Shown piece by piece: positions 38,448-42,839 of a stretch of 42,839 nucleotides of DNA. The DNA lies in assembly GCA_017432485.1 (NCBI GenBank), contig JAFRJB010000126.1, positions 1-42,839 of the forward strand, written 5' to 3'. Origin of the DNA: Clostridia bacterium. Its GTDB lineage: Bacteria > Bacillota > Clostridia > Oscillospirales > Acutalibacteraceae. Under the pieces are notes generated by a model. That model was not told the DNA's origin, did no database searches, and saw only the letters and a list, made by a program, of their open reading frames with translations. The position numbers and the translations under genes are program-made. Within the stretch, counting starts at the first letter, position 1; every line of letters begins with the position of its first letter.

Positions 38448-39290
38448 TTATATTTCTTCAATAATTGTTTTTAAAACAACGCCTTCGTTTGTTCTCCATT
38501 CTGTTAATCCATTAGCGTTCCTTCCCATTATGATGGCTGCAGCTGTGGAAGGACTGTTAAAAACATAATCCTTCGTGAATTCAAATGATTCATTAATGAT
38601 ATTTTCATCGAGTAAAAACTGCCTTTTCTTTTCAAGACCAGGGGAAAAACTACTCGTAACAGGATTGGCAATGGAAGAGCCTTTTAATACTGCAAATCCG
38701 TCAGCAACAACAATTCCGGAACCATCAGCGCCTCTGGCTGCCTTAATAAAGAAAGTGGGGCTTTCTATTGGTTGGGAATTGTTTTCATTGATCAAATCGA
38801 AAACTTTATAGCCAAGCGTGTTGACTAACATTTTGGTGTTTTCTATAAACTCTTTGAGCATGGCTTCATCATATTCGGAAATAGATGATCTTGTAGGAGT
38901 TGATCTATTGATGATTTTTGCTCTTGCTGATTCATTGGCAAGTAAATAAAACTCGTTTTCAAGATATTTTACATGTGCTTTATTTAACAAGTTATCTTTA
39001 CTGATAACTGCAATGGCATCGTTCCAATAGTTTTTGTCGGAAATATGCTGTTTTAATCGGGAAATAATGTTTTCCGCTTCTCCGATATAGATGGTTGTGT
39101 TATTATCATCATCTTTTCCGAACAAAAAGTAAATACCGGTATGGGTGGAGTCGTTTCTTTTTTCGAATTCAGAGAGTTCATTTCTAGAGACTTTATATAT
39201 ACGACCATTCCAATTTGACAGTTCGCACATTATTCTTCCATTCGGGTTTCCGTCAAAGATGAATAGTTGAATTGTTTTATCGAAACTCAT
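38448..39290 (-). CDS. GIY-YIG nuclease-like protein with DUF4357 domain
   Basis: The protein has 280 residues from the ATG at 39290; a TTG at 39308 is also in frame. The GIY-YIG core is visible at about residues 51-85 (GIYFLFG, TIYIGEAENI, SRLKQH). The C-terminal part (TFFIKAARGADGSGIVVADG, then FAVLKGS) matches the DUF4357 domain often joined to such nucleases. These proteins are usually near restriction or other accessory genes; here the neighbour is an IVP-like gene. The coding sequence is AT-rich compared with the window. The catalytic end residues cannot be judged fully by eye. Confidence 0.8.
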   Translation of the reverse strand: MSFDKTIQLFIFDGNPNGRIMCELSNWNGRIYKVSRNELSEFEKRNDSTHTGIYFLFGKDDDNNTTIYIGEAENIISRLKQHISDKNYWNDAIAVISKDNLLNKAHVKYLENEFYLLANESARAKIINRSTPTRSSISEYDEAMLKEFIENTKMLVNTLGYKVFDLINENNSQPIESPTFFIKAARGADGSGIVVADGFAVLKGSSIANPVTSSFSPGLEKKRQFLLDENIINESFEFTKDYVFNSPSTAAAIIMGRNANGLTEWRTNEGVVLKTIIEEI

Positions 39291-39348
39291 ATGATCACCA
39301 ACTTTCAATACAATTATAAACGCAATTAATGATTACGTCAAGCCAATC

Positions 39349-39380
39349 AACTAATAGCTCATAACTAATAACTCATAACT
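39349..39380. repeat. TAACTA/TAACTC heptad repeats
   Basis: Five short units of the form CTAATAG, CTCATAA, CTAATAA, CTCATAA and CTGAAAA lie directly before a terminator, as at 37888-37915. Confidence 0.55.
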
Positions 39381-39382
39381 GA

Positions 39383-39418
39383 AAAAAGGCTGATTGATTT
39401 TCATCAATCAGCCTTTTT
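39383..39418 (-). terminator. Terminator of the alpha-galactosidase gene
   Basis: A perfect 16-bp stem (AAAAAGGCTGATTGAT / ATCAATCAGCCTTTTT) has a TTTC loop. It works on either strand. Confidence 0.88.
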
Positions 39419-39434
39419 GTTATGGTAAATTTAT

Positions 39435-41678
39435 TTACTCTTCAACCACCGTGAAGGTGTAGATTTGCGAAGTGAAATCGCCGATGTCTGTGCCGGCGTG
39501 GTGAACACCCTGGTAGTCCGGCGCTGTCATATAACCGGTAAACTCGGTTTCGCAAATCAGACCGAAATGCATCAGTTCATCGCCGTAGAATGTCTGCCCG
39601 GTTTCTTCGCAGCGGTATTTCCACTGCGGGTTAAGACCTTGCAACCTGATTTTTCTTAATTTCGGGTTCGGCGTTGCGAGCACTTTATAAGCGGCTGCCA
39701 CAGCTCTCTTTTGGTCTTTGGAAACGCACATCCACGCTACTCTCTGGTCATTATCATTTTGCAGCCGGTAGAAAGCGCCGAACTGCAGCACATCGCGGTT
39801 CTTTTTGAAGTAGGCAATTTGCTGCTTCATTTCTTCTTTCTCTTCATCGGGAATGCTTGTAATATCCAGCTCATACCCGAAGGTGCCGAAGTAAGCGGTA
39901 TCGGCGCGGGTTTTAAGGGAAGTAGTTCTTGCTACCTGGTGATTCGGCACAGCGGAAACGTGAGAGCCCATCGAAGCAATCGGGTAGACCATACTCGTGC
40001 CGTACTGGATTTTGAGCCTTTCCACAGCATCGGTATCATCACTGGTCCAGCCCTGCGGTGCGTAATAGAGAAGGCCTGCATCAAAGCGCCCGCCGCCGCT
40101 CGCGCAAGATTCAAATAAGATGTGCGGGAAGCGAGTCGTTAACTTCTCATACAGTGCATACACACCCAAAATATAGCGGTGGAAAAATTCCTTTTGCCTG
40201 TCTGCCGGCAGGGCACCGGAATATGCTTCGGTGATGTAGCGGTTCATATCCCATTTGACATAGGAGATTTTGCCGCAGTCCAAAATGTTTGCCATTTTTT
40301 CGTAGATATATTCCACCACTTCGGGGTTGGAATAATCCAAAACCATTTGGTTTCTGCCGAGTGTTTTCTTTCTGCCGGGAACGCAGACTGCCCACTCGGG
40401 GTGCATTTCATAAAGCTTGCTGATTTCATTAACCATTTCCGGCTCAAACCACAAGCCGAACATCAAGCCCATATCGGTGATTTTGGTCGCTAAAGAATCC
40501 AAACCGTTGGGCAATTTACTCAAATTAACATCCCAGTCGCCCAGAGAAGAAGTATCGTCATTTCTGGCGCCGAACCAGCCGTCATCGAGCACAAACAGTT
40601 CAATGCCCAATTCCTTTGCCTGTGCGGCGAGAGAGATAATCTTCTCTTCGGTAAAATCGAAATAGGTTGCTTCCCAGTTATTGATAAGAATAGGTCTTAC
40701 TTTTTTGCTCCACTCGCTCTTCATCAAGTGATTGCGGAAAAGGCTGTGGAAGGTTTGGCTCATGCCGTTAAGACCTTGAGCGCTGTAAACCATCACGGCT
40801 TCCGGTGTTTGGAAGCTTTCGCCTTTTTCGAGTTTCCACTCAAATTCAAACGGATTAATGCCGAGAGAGACTCTCGTGACATCATAGTGGTCTACCTCGG
40901 CTTGCGCCAGGAAGTTACCGCTGTATATGAGGGAGAAGCCGTAAACTTCGCCTTCGTGCTCGGTGGTGTGCGGCTGCTTGAGCGCAAAGAAGGGGTTGTG
41001 GTGTGCACTGCTGGCGCCGCGCGTACTGGAAACACTTTGCTTGCCGTATTGCAGCGGGCGGGTGTGCAGGTGCCTTTCTCTGCCCCATGCACCATCAAGC
41101 TGCAGCATTTCGTAGTCGGCATCAAATAAATCCATCGACATCGAAAGTGCTCTTTCCAACCAAACGGTATCTTCTCCGTTATTTTGGAAACAGGCGCTTC
41201 TTGCAATCACCGAAAGGTTTTCAAAAACATGATACTTCAAGACCAGTTGGCAGCCGATTTTTGCATCTTCCAAAGTGATTTCCAAAGTGGAAACCTCTTC
41301 ATCACTGCCAAATGTGCAGGGAAGCCCCGGCAGTTTCTCTTTGCCCGAGTAAATGCGGTGGCTCTTGTAAACGAAATTAGTGATTCTGTCGCCCGCTTGC
41401 ATACGCAATTGGTATGCCGGTTCTCTGTAATCACCGGTGCCGTAGGTCGGGTACTCCTGGCGCAAGACATCGAGTGAAAAATCCAAGTTATTTTCGAAGG
41501 TGTCGGGTGCGCCGATACAAGAGCGGTCGCGGCGCAAATGCTCCGCTTCTACCTGCATATCTACTTTTTTGCCGAAGTACAGGTGCTCTAACTGCCCGTT
41601 TTGCATAATTTTCATGATGTAACAGATTTCGCCGTTACCTAAATAAAAGGTTTTATCTTTCTCATTAAAATGTATCAT
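39435..41678 (-). CDS. Alpha-galactosidase, GH36
   Basis: The 747-residue enzyme is expected to release terminal alpha-galactose from raffinose-type sugars or galactomannan. The catalytic (alpha/beta)8 domain shows LFVLDDGWFG, the nucleophile region YVKWDMNRY, and the acid/base region ASGGGRFDAGLLYYAPQGWTSDD in pieces typical of GH36. There is no signal peptide, so it acts in the cytoplasm on imported oligosaccharides. The ATG at 41678 has GGAAAGGAG 7 bp upstream; the ATG of the longer frame (41696) lies before this site. It is divergent from the merR gene, which could control it. Confidence 0.93.
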   Translation of the reverse strand: MIHFNEKDKTFYLGNGEICYIMKIMQNGQLEHLYFGKKVDMQVEAEHLRRDRSCIGAPDTFENNLDFSLDVLRQEYPTYGTGDYREPAYQLRMQAGDRITNFVYKSHRIYSGKEKLPGLPCTFGSDEEVSTLEITLEDAKIGCQLVLKYHVFENLSVIARSACFQNNGEDTVWLERALSMSMDLFDADYEMLQLDGAWGRERHLHTRPLQYGKQSVSSTRGASSAHHNPFFALKQPHTTEHEGEVYGFSLIYSGNFLAQAEVDHYDVTRVSLGINPFEFEWKLEKGESFQTPEAVMVYSAQGLNGMSQTFHSLFRNHLMKSEWSKKVRPILINNWEATYFDFTEEKIISLAAQAKELGIELFVLDDGWFGARNDDTSSLGDWDVNLSKLPNGLDSLATKITDMGLMFGLWFEPEMVNEISKLYEMHPEWAVCVPGRKKTLGRNQMVLDYSNPEVVEYIYEKMANILDCGKISYVKWDMNRYITEAYSGALPADRQKEFFHRYILGVYALYEKLTTRFPHILFESCASGGGRFDAGLLYYAPQGWTSDDTDAVERLKIQYGTSMVYPIASMGSHVSAVPNHQVARTTSLKTRADTAYFGTFGYELDITSIPDEEKEEMKQQIAYFKKNRDVLQFGAFYRLQNDNDQRVAWMCVSKDQKRAVAAAYKVLATPNPKLRKIRLQGLNPQWKYRCEETGQTFYGDELMHFGLICETEFTGYMTAPDYQGVHHAGTDIGDFTSQIYTFTVVEE

Positions 41679-41874
41679 GTTTTTACTCCTTTCCAATGTC
41701 CTTTTCTATAAAAGGAACCATATAGTAATTATTTTATCACACTATCGGGATGATAGCAAGAACCGCGCCGAGAGAACCGCCACAAAAATAAGAATTTTTG
41801 CTCATTCATCTGATTTTTATAGAAAAAGACATAAAAATTTGCTATACTATTTAAAAATCCCCTTGCGTAAGGTA

Positions 41875-41914
41875 TTGCTTGTGACGCTGCGTTATGTTGT
41901 ATAATGAGCAGCGT
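41875..41914 (+). promoter_or_regulatory. merR promoter with 19-bp spacer and dyad
   Basis: TTGCTT (41875-41880) and TATAAT (41900-41905) are 19 bp apart, the stretched spacing typical of MerR-controlled promoters. A dyad ACGCTGC (41884-41890) / GCAGCGT (41908-41914) spans the spacer and the -10 box. It fits self-regulation of the downstream merR gene. Confidence 0.55.
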
Positions 41915-41929
41915 AAGGAGGTGAGAGCT

Positions 41930-42658
41930 ATGTCCATGTACTCAACCGGAGAGATTGCAAAACTGTGCGGTGTTTCTGTCAGAACTGTGCAGTATTACGA
42001 TGCAAGAAACATTCTTGTGCCGAGCGAATTGTCCGAAGGCGGGCGCCGATTGTATTCGGAGGATGACCTCAAGCGCATGAAAATCATTTGCTTTTTGCGC
42101 GATGCAGGCTTCCCGATTAAAAGCATCAGCGAGCTGCTTGCAGAGGAGCATCCGGAAAAACTCATTTCGGTATTGCTCGAAGAGCACGAGCAGGAGCTTA
42201 GAGACTCTTTTGAGGAGCAAAAACAGCAGCTTGAGATGATTGAAAGTATGAAGCGCGAGCTCAAAGACATCAAGAATTTCTCCGTGGAATCTTTAGGGGA
42301 CATAGCATACGCAATGAAACAAAACAATCAGCGCAAGAAGATGCTTATGAAAATGGTACTGTTCGGCATTCCCGTGACTGCACTGGAAATTGTCGCCATT
42401 GTACTGTGGATTAAAAGCGGGCTTTGGTGGCTCTTCGCCATTTGGTGTGTTGTAGGCGTGATTTACGGCGTTATCGCTTCACGCTATTATTACAGGCACA
42501 CGGCGTTTATTTGCCCCGAGTGCCACGAGGTATTTCGCCCTTCGTTTAAAGAAGTGTTTTTTGCCTACCATACCCCGAAAATGCGCCGCCTGACTTGCCC
42601 GCAGTGCAAGCACAAAGGGCTGTGCCTCGAAGTGTATGCAGAGGACAATAGCACCTGA
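41930..42658 (+). CDS. MerR-family regulator with membrane helices and C-terminal zinc ribbon
   Basis: The 242-residue protein begins with a MerR winged helix-turn-helix (YSTGEIAKLCGVSVRTVQYY, then EGGRRLYSEDDL; about 3-70). A Glu/Gln-rich coiled coil follows (about 75-115), then two hydrophobic helices (about 136-155 and 160-180). The C-terminal region has CPEC and CPQC pairs (about 195-225) that should bind zinc. MerR effector domains are normally soluble, so the membrane plus ribbon layout is unusual. GGAGGTGAGAG precedes the ATG; the frame opens earlier (41894), inside the promoter. The signal sensed is not known. Confidence 0.82.
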   Translation: MSMYSTGEIAKLCGVSVRTVQYYDARNILVPSELSEGGRRLYSEDDLKRMKIICFLRDAGFPIKSISELLAEEHPEKLISVLLEEHEQELRDSFEEQKQQLEMIESMKRELKDIKNFSVESLGDIAYAMKQNNQRKKMLMKMVLFGIPVTALEIVAIVLWIKSGLWWLFAIWCVVGVIYGVIASRYYYRHTAFICPECHEVFRPSFKEVFFAYHTPKMRRLTCPQCKHKGLCLEVYAEDNST

Positions 42659-42664
42659 ACCCAA

Positions 42665-42770
42665 ACAGGTTTTGTTTGCCTCTTTTCCCCTAATATTGCG
42701 TTAAAACGCTTCGCAATGCGTCAGCATTCCTTCAGTGTTTTGCCTTATCTTAGAGAAAAATCGGCTAGCC
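42665..42770. repeat. 106-bp dispersed repeat, copy 2
   Basis: It matches 27864-27969 over its whole length (ACAGGTTTTG, AATATTGCGTTAAA, TTTGCCTTATCTT, ending GCTAGCC). It directly follows the merR stop and is followed by CCCGACGGGAGTCGAACTC, a tRNA T-arm-like piece on the minus strand. Confidence 0.7.
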
Positions 42771-42789
42771 CGACGGGAGTCGAACTCAA

Positions 42790-42839
42790 TCAGGTTTCTA
42801 TCGCCTGTTTTGTGTTAAGACTGCGTTAAAATGCCTCAC
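42790..42839. repeat. Partial third copy of the dispersed repeat (cut by window end)
   Basis: TCAGGTTTCTATCGCC and GCGTTAAAATGC resemble the first 50 bp of the 106-bp repeat. The rest lies beyond the window. Confidence 0.45.

Overview
The window looks like chromosomal DNA of a strictly anaerobic, Gram-positive gut-type Clostridia member, most likely in the Oscillospirales/Ruminococcaceae group. The grounds are a tungstate-dependent aldehyde:ferredoxin oxidoreductase island, a DUF1846 protein, a dockerin-bearing secreted protein, purine-rich Shine-Dalgarno sites, TTGACA/TATAAT promoters with 17-bp spacing, and medium GC content. The taxon is inferred from gene content, not from a marker gene.

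Layout. (1) 1-430: a large imperfect hairpin, two intrinsic terminators and a possible short sRNA. (2) 432-4509: a minus-strand NAD-salvage operon (nrtR-pncA-nadE-pncB) with a perfect dyad operator over its promoter. A near-identical dyad lies over a divergent promoter that drives a truncated SPFH/band-7 gene. (3) 4497-4720: a highly structured candidate ncRNA, possibly of raiA type, followed by a capsule/exopolysaccharide-type sugar transferase. (4) 5759-15792: five consecutive cyclic-di-GMP genes. Three have intact GGDEF motifs and two have EAL domains with decayed GGDEF domains, each with a different sensory module. (5) 15920-27384: a divergent tungstopterin island. The minus arm is mogA, thiF/moeB-like, AOR, moaD and ferredoxin. 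The plus arm is a possible Moco/Tuco riboswitch, tupABC, moeA, moeA-PBP, moaC, moaA and a MOSC protein. (6) 27400-28180: one intact tRNA-Ala(CGC) surrounded by tRNA-derived fragments and a small element with inverted ends. (7) 28185-32335: cell-surface proteins (tail-anchored protein, NodB deacetylase, lipoprotein, Fn3 protein, dockerin protein). (8) 32554-37869: GMP synthase, a DUF1846 protein, an EamA transporter and a second, amidotransferase-less GMP synthase subunit. (9) 38024-39290: an AT-rich pair (four-helix-bundle IVP-like protein, GIY-YIG/DUF4357 protein). (10) 39435-42658: GH36 alpha-galactosidase and a membrane-anchored MerR regulator with a C-terminal zinc ribbon. (11) The right edge carries a second copy of a 106-bp dispersed repeat, again beside a tRNA-like fragment.

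Functional logic. The Tup transporter supplies tungstate. MoaA, MoaC, MogA and two MoeA paralogues build the pterin cofactor. The MoaD and ThiF-like proteins sit translationally coupled to AOR, and the four-cluster ferredoxin is the likely electron acceptor. NrtR would tie NAD salvage to an NAD metabolite. The c-di-GMP cluster would integrate several extracellular and cytoplasmic cues. The most unusual items are the twin NrtR-type operators with an SPFH remnant, the structured RNA at 4558-4720, the repeat families made of short hairpins, the tRNA-fragment cluster, and the MerR-membrane-zinc-ribbon protein under a 19-bp-spacer promoter.
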